From Beaufortia kweichowensis (lineage: Eukaryota > Chordata > Actinopteri > Cypriniformes > Gastromyzontidae), in NCBI GenBank assembly GCA_019155185.1, contig CM032797.1, forward strand, positions 5,380,881-5,444,880: a stretch of 64,000 nucleotides of DNA, written 5' to 3'. Shown here in pieces: positions 1 through 11,867 of the stretch. The notes under the pieces were generated by a model. That model saw nothing but the letters and a program-made list of their open reading frames with translations. It did no database searches and was not told where the DNA came from. Within the stretch, counting starts at the first letter, position 1; every line of letters begins with the position of its first letter. The translations under genes and the position numbers were made by a program.

Positions 1-402
1 AGACTCTAATAAAAATGGAATTCACAATAGTGCTTAATGAGATTACCTTAGCACTTTTTAATAAATCCAGCAGTATAGTTTTATTTCACAAGGGATTTTC
101 ATCTGTTAACTAATAAAGTTCTCTCATCTTAGGACCATATAATGTATATATCTATACATGTATATATCTATACATTGCAAATGCAGAATTTTAAACTTTT
201 TTAGAAATGTATAATATTGTATTTATTCAAAGAACAGCTACATATGAGACCGGTTGCATAAACTGTTTGGACTAGTCTTAAAGTTAGTCGTCATTTTTTT
301 TCTCCTTTAAGACTGATCATAACTTTTAAAGTTAATTACAAAATGGTTGATCGCTCTAATTTAAATCGGAAAAACAAGACTGATTACGTCTTGGCTAACT
401 AC
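1..402. other. Flank of gene A, probably its 5' intron
   Basis: No coding sequence is visible. The segment around 20-95 (CACAATAGTGCT... TTTATTTCACAAGGG) resembles 6675-6765, which lies just downstream of the putative noncoding exon of gene B. By analogy this is the intron between gene A's noncoding first exon, off the left edge, and its signal exon at 1002. This rests on similarity to B only. Confidence 0.4.
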
Positions 403-781
403 TGTTACCCTGCGTCAGACGAGGCAGAACACGAGATTACAGATTAAAGTCTTTTACTGAACTTCATCAGAGGAATAACAAACAGGTACAAACCTCACTT
501 CAGAGGGGAATCAAGAACAGGCATAGATAACAGCGGTGAACAACACGCTGAGATAAACTTACAGACTGCACGGTTTTCACAGGCAACGTAACAAAATCAC
601 AACATCCAGAAACAACAACATCAGACAAGAAATGAAAGCAAACACACACATTAAATAAGGTCCATGATGAGGTGAAACAGGTGCAGGTGATTACAAAATT
701 ACTGATAGTGAACAGGTGGTGAGGTGCAGAGGATCGTGGGAGTTTGAGTTCAAAAGAGAGGTGGAAGGTGAAACCGTGACA
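403..781 (-). mobile_element. Solo LTR, Gypsy-like, with 5-bp target duplication
   Basis: On the minus strand the segment starts TGTCACGG and ends GGGTAACA, the TG...CA ends of an LTR. It is flanked by a perfect 5-bp direct repeat, ACTAC at 398-402 and 782-786. On the minus strand an AGTAAA-type polyadenylation signal lies near the 3' end. There is no internal region or second LTR, so it is a solo LTR left by recombination. The 5-bp duplication fits Ty3/Gypsy-type integration, but the family is inferred. It sits about 220 bp upstream of gene A's signal exon. Confidence 0.72.
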
Positions 782-3559
782 ACTACTAGATGGTCAAACT
801 AGTTCTGAAGACACAGTCTTAACATAGTGACTATGTTTATGCAAACATCCCAAATGGAAATTTGCTTTTTGAAAGGGAAAGATTTAAAAGAAAATATTTC
901 AAACATTGTTAAGAAAGAAAGTATCTGTGATATACTATGTGCCTTCAATGCACTTAATATTTACAAAACTTCCTCTTATGAGATCAGATCAGTGTTCAGT
1001 GATGATGAAACATCAGAGAGGAGCTGTGAGAACAGTTATGGACATGAGTTTGTTTGTGCTGCTTCTGCTGTCAGGTTGGTGACGTCATTTAAATCTGTTT
1101 TATGTTCACATGCATTTATTTAAACATGTTCATTTTAACAGGGCTTTTGTGCAGCGCTTCTGCTTTACAGCGAGAGTATCACTACATAAGCACTAAAATG
1201 ACATGGTCAGAGTTACTGCAGAGAGAGATTCATTGATCTGGCTACTGTAGACTCGATGAATGATGTGAACATGATGATAAATACAGTGAATGATGGATAC
1301 AGTGGATCAGTGTGGATTGGACTGACAAGAGCGACATATGGTCGTTGGGGTTGGTCAAATGGAGAAAACACTTATTCACAGTTCAGTGTCTGGGGTTCAA
1401 GACAACCTTCTGGTGATGGAGCATGTGTCCATTATCTTTATGCATATTGGAACGATCTTCCATATTCTTCCTTAACATACTTTATGTGCTATAACGGTAA
1501 GTAGTCTATTTGTGCAAATATTCAGTTTAGTTGAAACGAAGTGCTGAGACCTGATTTCTGTTTTGCATTTCACAATAGAAAGTATCGGAAACATCTGGAT
1601 AAAGATTTACAAAACTTGGACAGATGCTCAGAGTTACTGCAGACAGTATCACACTGATCTGGCAACCATCCGTACATCTGTGGAGCACAACCAGGTGATA
1701 TCTTTATTTCCGTCTAGCCAGTGGATTTGGATCGGTCTGTTCTTGGACACTTGGCAGTGGTCTGATCAATGGAGTCTCTTCTTTAGAAACTGGGCAACAG
1801 GACAACCAGCATCTAGTAACTGTGTTAGTATGTCTACAACAGACTCTGGGAAATGGGCTGCTGAAAGCTGTGATCTAAAACGTCCTTTTATCTGCCATGG
1901 ACGTGAGTTTGCTTTCCTCCTATCAGTTGAATGTAATAAGTTTTGCCGTCACTTATGACCCACAGTCTCACCATTTTCTTTTAAAGTCTCCCTGTAGTCA
2001 ATAAATTTATAATAATTGTATCCCTTATAACTAATCTTTGATCATAAAACTGACATTGAAACATATTTTCAACATGGTTAAATTTCAATATATCTCTATA
2101 GTACTTTTTAATAAATAGATATAGATATAGATAATGTGTTCCAGACAACTCGAATTTCCAGGGATGGCCAGGGAGATTCATTATTTGACGTTACGCCCAA
2201 AAAGGTTAAAAGTATTTTACTGCACGAAATGACATTTGAGGTTTATTAAAGAACATGAGCAAATGTTTGTGTCAGATTTCCTTGCTTGATTTCTTTTTTT
2301 AGTTAAACACAGAAAAAAAATATTATCTGTATATTATATGCACTGTATAAAAAATCTTTGCTACCTTAAATATTTAAGTCCAATTAAACCAGCTTTATAA
2401 ATGTTTAACTTATTGTTTTGGGCCTATTTTGCGCAGTGGTGACTTGTTTTAAAAATAAAAAAACTTTAAATTGTTTAACTTAATTTCACTGAAAATTGTT
2501 GAAATTACTTGAAATAATATAAAAACATTTGAAATTACTTGTAAAGCCATGTTAACTGGACTGATTTTTTACAGTGTGACATGAGATGTGTGACATCGCA
2601 AACTGAATTATGAAACTATAAATAATGTAAATAATGTCATTTTGTTTTCTTATGATACCTGTTTTTATGTTTTTCTCCTAAAGCACCCAAGACTCGTGTG
2701 CGTCAGTATCAGTATATAAATCAAACAATGACGTGGCAAGACGCTCAAAATTACTGCAAAGCGAGATTCACTGATATCAACAGTATCACAGTGACTTGGC
2801 GAGCATGAGGAGTGCAGAACAACAGCGTCTGATCAGTGATTCATCATCAGTCTGGATCGGTCGCTTTCTGGACTCATGGCAGTGGTCTGATCAGTGGGGT
2901 CTTAATTTTAGAAACTGGGCGACAGGACTACCATCACCGCTTTCAGGAACTGGTGACTGTGTTGCCATGTCAACAACTGACTCTGGGAAATGGCCTCATG
3001 ACAGATGTGACAGAAGTTTTCCTTTTGTCTGCTATGGAAGTAAGTTTTTCCCTGTTTAAAACTGACATTATAATTATACCAGGGATAATTTTGCTACATT
3101 GTCTTAGTGGCTGTTTTCTTTGTATTTTTCTAGATGACAATTTAATTAAAAAACAGCTTGTCAGATTGAATTTGTCCTGTGGTGGAAAATGCAATTTCAA
3201 AATTTCTACACTTCAGACTGCCATCCTGAATGCGGTATGTCTTAAATACTATCAATACTGAACTATATACAGTACCAGTCAAACGTTAAGAGAGTTAGCA
3301 TGGTTATTTGGCAACCAAAATGGTTCTTCTGTGGTATCGCAGAATAAAAAGAATGAACAGAAATGTCTTAGAAATGCATTATTTTACAGCTCTTTAAAAT
3401 CATTGTCTAATATCAGACCTAAAGTATTACTGGTGGAAGATGGTGGAGATGTTTGGTTTCACTTAAAAGAGTTCTTACAATCTACTCTATGAAAAGAAAA
3501 AACAATTTACTGCTGTTGTTGTTATTGTTGTTGTTATTATTATTGTTTCTAATGATATG

Positions 3560-4087
3560 CAGAGATGTATAAAGTACTAGAGACCCAGACTTGAGTAAAA
3601 GTACAAGTGCTCTATCGAAAAAGTGACTTGAGTAGAAGTACTAAAGTATTCAACATTTTTTGTACTTGAGTACTGCAAGTAGTTTATTTTAAAATGTACT
3701 ACTCAAGTACTGAAAGTAAAAGTACAAGTATTGTGTTATGTAGTTATTAAAGAAAGTAGTCAAAAGTTTGAACATCATATTGTTTTTATTATTTCAAATG
3801 ATTAACCTAAAGGACAATCACAATTCCTTTGGCTGTAACTTTTTGTAAACAAAAACAGATTAAGTATGTCCCTTCCCCCTTTAAAGCATCCCTCCCTCCA
3901 CTTCCCTGCTTGTTTTTTTTTCTCCACAGCTTATTACCTTCTTAAACTAGTGTGCATAAAGTAATAATGTATTAGACTAAGAACCAACATGAACTAACCA
4001 TGATCAATACATTTGTTACTGTAGCAGTTTGAGAGCAAGACAGCGCTTGTGTTGTTTTAGGACAGTGAATGCGCGCGCGCGGCCGGG

Positions 4088-4176
<89 letters not shown>

Positions 4177-4577
4177 TTTATGTGCTGCATCGTTACTCGT
4201 TACAATTATAAAAATGTTACGAATCATTCGCACATCATTGAGCGAATCAAGCGATTAAGAAGACTGCGCGTGCTCCCGTTCTGCCTTTTGATCTGAGAAG
4301 ATCGCTCAATGATGTGCCAGCTTCATCAAACCTGCCATCTACCGTTCTGGCAGTGGTAATGTGGGTGTGGAATGGAATGATTCGTAACATTTTTATAATT
4401 GTAACGAGTAACAATGCAGCACATAAAAAAAATATCGGAGTAAAAGTATTAAACTCATCGAAAATATGTACTGAAGTAAAAGTGGAAAAAAATAATACTC
4501 TAGTAAAGTACAGATACCGCCTTTTAGTACTTAAGTACAGTAGTGAAGTAGTTCTACTTCGTTACTATACATCTCTG
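3560..4577. mobile_element. hAT-type non-autonomous foldback element in gene A's last intron
   Basis: It begins CAGAGATGTATA and ends with the exact reverse complement TATACATCTCTG. It is bracketed by a perfect 8-bp direct repeat, ATGATATG (3552-3559 and 4578-4585), the hallmark of hAT insertion. Inside is a second long inverted repeat: the stretch after the CT tract (GTGCTGCATCGTTACTCG...) returns inverted near 4375-4435. No transposase is visible. The same CAGAGATGT terminus occurs on the element at 23933-25519, so the two are probably related. Confidence 0.85.
4091..4173. repeat. (CT)n microsatellite
   Basis: An uninterrupted CT run of about 83 bp lies inside the foldback element, just after a GCGCGCGC stretch. 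Apparent open frames here (poly Leu-Ser or Arg-Glu) come from the dinucleotide repeat. Confidence 0.97.
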
Positions 4578-4727
4578 ATGATATGTAGCCAATATATATG
4601 TTTTGAATTTTTAAGATTTAAGTAGAATTTTAATCTCGTGGTTTTTCAGATAAATACAAAGCTACAGAGGATGACACTGGGAACGTACATCAGTGTCCGC
4701 TGGGGAAAGAGTCAAGGTTTCTTTTGA

Positions 4728-5879
4728 AGAGCAACGTTTCAATTTCTCACACAATAATACAATGGATCTACACTATCAGCACTGTACGACTCAATTATAT
4801 ACTTCTTGCCTAAACTATGCTTTCATTTACATGCATACATCCATTTGATTTGTACTAAAGCTTCAGCTGTATTATGATTTGTATAATAGCAGGTGTTGAT
4901 AAATTATGATTAAATGATTTAAGAAAAAGCCTACACTTTCTTCTTTCTTAAATAACATAAAACAAAAAAGACACAAGACTTCCTAAACAAAAACAGGAGA
5001 AAATAAAAGGTATTTAAAGGAATCTTCAAAAGTTAGTTTAAAACATCAAATATGTCTGATTCTATCTGCCAACTTTTGTGACTCGCTTAGATGATATTAG
5101 ACAAAATACCCTTTTAAGGATTTTAAGACAGCCTTTGTTACCTAGTCACAGAAAGAAAGAAGATCAATGCAAAAAAATATTTTAATGGAAAAATGTATTC
5201 AAAATGAGTACAAACAAATGTAACTCTCATTTGAATCGTGTTATACATGCTAATGTAAAAGCAGAAGAGCATAAATAATTTTAATACAGTAAAACAACAA
5301 CCCTTCAGTGACACGACACACTGCTCTCGTCTTTCTTGTCTTTATTTCATGTACTTAAATGGGTATGTTGAAGCCTAGTGCTAAAAAATAGCCCGAGGTT
5401 TTTTCCAGAAGGAAAAGTTTGTTTAACATTACTAGACATTTGACTACACTCGTGTTCAAAGACTGCAAAGACTGCATGACCTGCATGTAAAACAAGCGAT
5501 CGCAGTTTTTGTTGGAATCGTTGTTGGGCGACGGGGAATTTTGAAATGGATTTTACTACAATAATACTCTGCTGTGGAAAATGGTAGAGCTGTCTTCATT
5601 CTGACGCCCTTTATTAAATAATTATTTAGCCATCAAATATTTTTTAACTGGCAGCACTGGATTAGATAAAGTAAGTGAACCCAGATTTGCAGGAGGTGAG
5701 TAGTAACATGCTACACATACTTTTACATTTACTTTTGGTAAAATGTATATTTAACAGTATATTTACCTACTTTTTCTCCTTATTTTAAGCTATGTTCCTG
5801 TCGTTACTTCATTTTCAATGTGTTATCAAATGCGCATTTTTACAAAGGTTGCTGTTTATTTGTGTTCATTTGACTTCAA
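4728..5879. other. Intergenic, A to B
   Basis: This is the 3' flank of gene A followed by AT-rich sequence. No convincing exon is seen. A diverged copy of the recurrent AT-rich block (TTTTAATACAGTAAAACAAC... CAGTGACACGACA) lies near 5278-5325. Confidence 0.5.
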
Positions 5880-6389
5880 ATAATTTTAATACACAAGAGC
5901 CCCACAGTGACCATGTGCAAAATCCTTTCTGCAAATAAAATTGAATGGAAATGAGCTGTTTAAATATGAAAACTACTGATTTCTTGTACTCACAATATTA
6001 GAATTGTGAATGAATATATGTACTGCAGAATGACCAAATATCTTTCCTTAAATGTTTTATTGTCGATATGTAGTTTGAACGTTATTTTTTCTGACTGTAG
6101 GGAAAGTCTTATGGTAGATTGCTGGCCAGAAACAAAAGCCAAATTTCCCTTGTAAACAAATAAAAAAGGGTTGATTGATGTGTTAATCATGTGTATCCAG
6201 GCATTTGATAACACAACACGTAATGTTCTCCTTATGGTTTTTCCTGAACAAGAACCGCCTGGAAAAAAAAGACAGACTATAAAGTGAACCACTTCACTTT
6301 CTTTCATTTGTGAATTCTGTCTGAAGACAGAAGTTGTAAATCTCTGTGCTGAAATATAAAGGATTTACAGGACAAAAACCAATTTTGGG
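5880..6389 (+). promoter_or_regulatory. Upstream module and putative 5' noncoding exon of gene B
   Basis: Block 1 (5880-6010) carries TTTAATACACAAGAGCC, then ATGTGCAAAA and GTTTAAATATGAAAACTAC. Block 2 (about 6230-6389) carries AAGAACCGCC, a purine-rich stretch, TCTCTGTGCTGAAATATAAA and GATTTACAGGACAAAAACC. It stops at a donor-like GGG|GTAGGA (GT at 6390-6391). Both blocks recur in the same order and strand before genes C-H. I infer a promoter plus first noncoding exon that splices to the acceptor just before the start codon. The donor here (GTAGGA) is weaker than the GTAAGA of the paralogues. Confidence 0.5.
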
Positions 6390-8200
6390 GTAGGACATTA
6401 AAATTTCCCATCTTTTTGTCATTGTCATTGAATTGTTGTTGTTAATGAATGTTAAATGACAAAACATCCATCTGAATAAAGTACATAGTACACAAAAAAA
6501 GTCGGTGTTAGCCTATATATTGGCTAAAATATATATATATATATATATATTATTTCAATTATGATTGTTTTTAAATGAATGAAGGAGTTGATGGTGAATG
6601 GCATCATTGCAGTATTATTGAGATCTAAATTGTGCTTAAAATAAACACTGAATAATTGACAAACTTTAAGTGGATTACACAATAGTGCTCTCTATGGTGG
6701 GTATTTATGCAATTACCTTTTTTAATTTTAAAAATCCAGTTACTATTTTTTATTTCACAAGGGCTGATTTAAAAAAAATTAAGTTTTAAAGAGTCATTTT
6801 ATTTCAGCACCATTTGTATTTAATAATGTACTTTATTAAAATGGAACCTTGCAAATGTCAAAAAAGTTTATTTTGAAGCATAATTTTGCAATATTTATGT
6901 CTCTGTATGCATATATGTATGCAATATCTATGACTCGTATGCTTTTACATGGTAAACTAAATCAGAATTCTAAAGAATCTTCAATTAAAAGAAATAAAAT
7001 AACTTCAAATTGAATCACCATCTGAAATATTTGCTAGCTGGTGCTGTATTATTAAAAACACAATATTGCAACAGATCATGAAGCTCCTCCACAAAACCCC
7101 TTAATGGCAAGTAACTCTGAATGGCGTAATTCAGCCCCGCCAACTAATTAACACACAATTTGCACACAGGTTAACTTTAAAAAATGAAAACTGTAAAATT
7201 AAGAAAAAATAAAATAAAAACTTTACATTCAAATATGAATTGTGTCACTGTTACTATGTGAGCATAATTAAAAAGTTTTGTAAAAAAAACAATTTGCAGT
7301 TTCTTTTTAACTAAAAGAAAATGAAATGTCACATCACCAACCCTGGTCAATTTGACAGGGACAATGCTTTGCCACCATGAGAATTAAAATGAAAATTGTT
7401 TGTTCTGGCACATATTTTGTGTACAGTTTTCTAAAATAAAATTATTCTGGTTTCAATTTTCTTTCATTAGTGGTGCTTAATCCAGGTGGCTTGTTTTAGA
7501 GAGATCTGGCAACATCTTTTTGAGATCTGGATGATACAATTCACGAAAACATCTTCAATGGAAATAAGCTATTTGAATACAAAAACTACTGATTTCTTGG
7601 CCATTTTTGGCCATTTATGCTGCACATAAAATGTGTAAAATATTCTAGGTAAACACTTTAGACCCTTTTAGGAATAATAACAGATTAATTTTTCTGCGTG
7701 TCAGCTAATTTCTAAATAATTTAATGTAATTCAATTACTATTTTGGTTACCTTTTTGATTATCCGGAAATATAAAAAATATGCCAACCTCTCGTAAAACA
7801 TCATATAACGTGTTATAGTTTTCAGATAGTTTAAATTTGTTCAGATTTCTTTCCATCAAACAGTAACAATGTACTGTTCCACATATGTAACTCAAAATAT
7901 TAACTGCACTATACAGTATCATTACTTGTAGATGAATCCAAAGAGATAACCAATATGTCTTTTGAAGATTGCACAGGTCAGTTTTTGACCATGCAGATTC
8001 TTTAGATATGAATTCACATACTGTTGGTCATTTAACGTTAAAACAATAGGTGGGGTTCCTTGTTTTGTGAAAGCATGTGAAATCTGTGATATATTACTGC
8101 ATATATTAATACTGTGTATTTACTGCACTCAGTACCTACAAAACTGTGATACAGAAAACGGACATGTTTGCTGATCTTTCTCTTATCAGATCAGTGTTCA
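6390..8200 (+). other. Presumed 5' intron of gene B
   Basis: There is no coding sequence. It holds an (AT)n run at 6529-6551 and a second diverged copy of block 1 at about 7535-7600 (CATCTTCAATGGAAATAAGC, then CTACTGATTTCTTGG). It ends at CTTATCAG|ATCAGTG, an acceptor-like junction about 12 bp before the first ATG of gene B. Confidence 0.4.
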
Positions 8201-11200
8201 ATGATGATGAAACATCAGAGAGGAGCTGTGAGAGCAGTTATGGACATGAGTTTGTTTGTGCTGCTTCTGCTGTCAGGTTGGTGACGTCATTTAAATCTGT
8301 TTTCACAAGTATATGTCACATGCATTTATTTAAACATGTTCATTTTAACAGGGCTTTTGTGCAGCACTTTTGGTATTTGGCGAGAGTATCACTACATAAG
8401 CACTAAAATGACATGGTCAGAAGCTCAGAGTTACTGCAGAGTGAAGTTTACTGATCTGGCTACTGCAGACTCAATGAATGATGTGAACATGATGATAAAT
8501 ACAGTGAATGATGGATACAGTGGATCAGTGTGGATTGGACTGAAGAGAGCGACATATGGTCGATGGGGTTGGTCTAATGGAGATGATACTCTATCACAGT
8601 ACAGAGGCTGGCTTGCAGGAGAACCTTCTGGTGATGGAGGATGTGTCGAATTTAGAGGTGCATCTTCGTCTTGGAATGATTTTTCATGTGGTTACTCTTT
8701 ATACTTTATGTGCTACAATGGTGAGTAGTGAGTTGTTTATTTGTGCAGATATTCAGTTAAGCTAAAAGGACGTGCTGAGATCTGGTTTTTGGTTTGCATC
8801 TGTCAAAAGGATCTATTGGAAACATCCTGATACAGACTTCAAAAACCTGGACAGATGCTCAGAGTTATTGCAGACAGTATCACACTGATCTAACCTCCAT
8901 CAGCAGCACCACTGATATGAGCAAGATAAGTGCTGTTGTTGGACGTTGGAGTGTCTGGATCGGTCTGTACTTGGACTATTGGCAGTGGTCTGATCAATGG
9001 AACCTCTTCTTCAGATACTGGGGAACAGGATACCCATCGGCAGCTGCAGGAACCGGCGACTGTGTTGCCGTGTTAACAAATAATTTTGGGAAATGGGGAC
9101 ATTTTAGCTGTGATCAAAAGCATCCTTTTATCTGCCACGGACGTGAGTTACTTTAACATATCAAATCTCATAAGACCAAATTCTCTCACAGTTTGTCATT
9201 TTATCTCAAGTATAGATGTAGTTTATGAGTTTATTGCATTCCTGTGTCTGCTTCAGATATTTGGACATTTTTCTGTAAGCCTAAAGGTTATTAAATTATA
9301 TAGAATTATAAAAGTTTAGTTTTATAAAAAAGTTTTATAAAAGTTTTTTGCAATTTCTTTAAAAAAAAACGTTCATAAACAATGCAACAGGTGCTTCTCA
9401 ATTCTTATTCGTGCATCCTCGTTTCCTTTCCTTGCATCTTGGCTCCACCCCTTTAAAATGTAAGAGGAAGATTAAACGGGACCATTTAAAGTTTATCCTC
9501 CATTATCAAATATCAGGAGCATTCATTTTAAACCATATAAAAACACTTAAGACTTAAGTTAGAGTGTATAGTCCTATTACAATAAAAGATAAAAACTACC
9601 AAATAAAAAGTCAAAAACATATTTAAAAGTGCTCTAAAATATATACTGTATTTCATACATTAAATATATGTTAGAAATTAATATTACATTTACAAAATAT
9701 TTTTAAATATTACAAGAAATTATTAAATAGGAATCTGGAATAGCCTACATTTACAGTAATTTTATAATGAAAACTGACATTTATGCGTGTCTTAATATGA
9801 CATTTAGATTTGACAGTGTACAGGGGTTTCTCATGACCCATTAGAGTCATCCAATTTTAGTACCCCTCCTCGTACCACATTTAGAAAATTGAGATGTCCT
9901 ACTACAGGATGGCTGAGCGTGATTGGTTTTCCGGGTCACGGGCTGCAGGACGGAGGAGTGAAGAAACGAGAAAGCATCAACTGAGTATTGAGAAACACCC
10001 AATGTCACACTTAAAGTCTGTGAAAGAATTATATCAATACAGCTTTCATCACTTCTCACATATTGTGACACATTGTCTCCCATTTAATCACACACACATT
10101 CACAGTGTGTAGAAGAGTAAAGTAGATGTTTGTGTGATTTCCTTTTTGATATGTGATTGCTTACATATTTTCTTACAAGCTTGTTTTTTTCCTCTCTTAA
10201 AGCACCCAAGACTCGTGTGCGTCAGTATCAGTATATAAATCAAACAATGACGTGGCAAGACGCTCAAAATTACTGCAAAGCGAGATTCACTGATATGGCA
10301 ACCGTAGACACCGTGGCAGATGTGCGTACAATGATGAATACAGTGAATGATGGACACAGTGGATCAGTGTGGATCGGACTGAACAGAATCACACAGGCAC
10401 GATGGGTCTGGACTACAGAGAACTATTCAATCTCCCAGTACAATAACTGGAGTCCAGGAGAACCAAATGGTGCTTGGCAGTGTGTAAAGAGTTATAATGG
10501 ATACTGGTATGATGTGGATTGTTCACTTACTCTCCCATTTGTGTGTTTTGATGGTGAGTCTTCACATCTATTTAGTTTTTGTCCAGTTCATTTGACTCTT
10601 GGTTAAGGTGTGTTTCTCTTGTGTTTCTAAACAGACAGCGCTGGTTATGTGTTTATTAATACTCCTTTGACCTGGAGAGATGCTCAGAGTTACTGCAGAC
10701 AGTATCACAGTGACCTGGCGAGCATGAGGAGTGCAGAACAACAGCGTCTGATCAGTGATTCATCATCAGTCTGGATCGGTCGCTTTCTGGACTCATGGCA
10801 GTGGTCTGATCAGTGGGGTCTTAATTTTAGAAACTGGGCGACAGGACTACCATCACCGCTTTCAGGAACTGGTGACTGTGTTGCCATGTCAACAACTGAC
10901 TCTGGGAAATGGGCTCATGACAGCTGTGACAGAAGTTTTCCTTTTATCTGCTATGGAGGTAAGTTTTAGTTCAGAGCTAATAATTGTGTTAGATTTTCTT
11001 TTTATGACTATTAAAGTAAAAGTATTACAAAACTGATGGAGTTTGAAAGTTTAAAATAAACGTAAAAAATCTGTATAGGTACATAGATTAAAAAATGCTA
11101 CTAAATAGAAAAAGGTACATTTGACCTCATGTCAACTGTGTTGACACTTAACAAATTTTTATATTTTAAGGTATATAAAAATTTGTGATTATTGTTTTGT

Positions 11201-11867
11201 ACACTGCGTGCTTGTTGGGTATACCAGTACTTGATACAGCATGTTTAATTAGAAAACCACTAAGTAAACAATTACTTTTTACTAATTACTTTTACTAATT
11301 ATTGACACTTACTTGGTCAATAAAAGAACTCTTCTGAGAAAATTCCCATGTGTTACAACAAGCTCCATAATCACATATTTCCCAACTCAACTCAGTTGTA
11401 TTTGTAAAGCGCTTTTTACAACTTTCACTGTTACAAAAGGAAACATATTAACTTAAGCAATACATTAAACATTTGAAAGAAAGACAGACACACTAACACA
11501 CACGCACTAAACACGCACACACCAATCACACATAATATATATTCTATGTTTCATTGTGAGGATAACATTTTCTTCTTTTTCTCTAGATGACAAGTTAATT
11601 AAAAAACAGACAGTCAGATTGAACTTGTCCTGTGGTGGAAAATGCAATTTTAAAGATACTTCACTTCAGACAACCATTCTGAATGAGGTATTGGATTGTG
11701 GTATATTAATACAGTGTAAAAATGATTGACTATGAATGACTTTTCTATGAAGATTTGGTTTGATTTTTATCCTGCTGGTTTTTCAGATGGCTAAAAAGCT
11801 ACAGAGGATGGGATTGGAAAGGTACATTGGAAAGTTCTTCACCGTACGCTGGGGAAAGAGCGGTTAA
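8201..11867 (+). CDS. Gene B: secreted protein with four C-type lectin-like domains
   Basis: Exons: 8201-8276, 8352-8720, 8810-9142, 10203-10553, 10635-10958, 11587-11687, 11787-11867. They join in frame to 544 residues. Residues 1-~32 are a signal peptide (MSLFVLLLLSGLLCS core). CTLD1 is 26-148, CTLD2 149-259, CTLD3 260-376, CTLD4 377-484 and the tail 485-544. Each CTLD has the WIG motif and the four cysteines of a short-form CTLD. CTLD3 has EPN plus WYD, a plausible Ca2+/mannose-type site; CTLD1 has EPS plus WND; CTLDs 2 and 4 lack both motifs. There is no transmembrane segment, so a soluble lectin is likely. The start is the first of three tandem ATGs; the in-frame upstream sequence is taken as intron. 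Polyadenylation signal AATAAA at 11982. The family has roles in innate recognition in fish, but the ligand here is unknown. Confidence 0.85.
9390..10000. mobile_element. Possible foldback element in gene B intron 3
   Basis: The ends are imperfect inverted repeats: GTGCTTCTCAATTCTTATTC at the left, and AGTATTGAGAAACACCC at the right, which reads GGGTGTTTCTCAATACT on the other strand. Gene A lacks this segment in the equivalent intron. The target duplication is unclear (AATGCAAC against AATGTCAC at best). There is no transposase. Confidence 0.45.
11386..11450. repeat. Dispersed repeat fragment in gene B intron 5
   Basis: The segment CAACTCAGTTGTATTTGTAA followed by AGCGCTTTTTACAA has a diverged relative at about 22990-23050 (TTATTTTTAAAACGC, then TTTTTACAA). 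It looks like the end of a dispersed element, but the family is not determined. Confidence 0.35.

Larger units (their letters stand above)
1002..4727 (+). pseudogene. Gene A: broken multi-CTLD secreted lectin
   Basis: Exons by homology to gene B: signal 1002-1074, CTLD1 1142-1496, CTLD2 1579-1902, hybrid CTLD3/4 2684-3039, tail 3134-3234 and 4650-4727 (stop TGA 4725-4727). CTLD2 (324 bp) is intact with its four cysteines. CTLD1 lacks 8 bp near 1210 (TGGTCAG then AGTTAC, where paralogues have AAGCTCAG between). This shifts frame and gives TGA at 1234. The third CTLD exon joins the front of CTLD3 (CACCCAAG...TTCACTGATAT) directly to the middle of CTLD4 (CAGTATCACAG...). That join is also out of frame, with TGA at 2806-2808. 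Splice sites remain good, so a transcript may exist, but no full protein can be read. It is closest to gene B, with which it shares near-identical CTLD exons and introns. The last intron holds the transposon at 3560-4577. Confidence 0.85.

Noticed and set aside
978..1001. Upstream in-frame ATG (reading MRSDQCSV) before the signal exon in genes A, E, F and G
   Set aside because: Genes B, C, D and H lack it, and the sequence AG|ATCAGTG next to it looks like a splice acceptor. The conserved start is the tandem ATGATG(ATG)AAA.
3268..3330. Tc1/mariner-like end (ACAGTACCAGTCAAACGTTA) in gene A
   Set aside because: Only one end-like motif is present, with no partner or TA pair; too weak to call as an element.
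3972..4296. Long open frames over the CT tract near 4.1 kb
   Set aside because: Poly Ser-Leu or Arg-Glu readings of a dinucleotide repeat inside a transposon; no coding signal.
10755..11036. Recurring alternative-frame reading MIHHQSGSV across type b CTLD exons
   Set aside because: It is the +1 frame of the conserved TCATCATCAGTCTGG stretch. The real frame has four cysteines and consistent splice phases.
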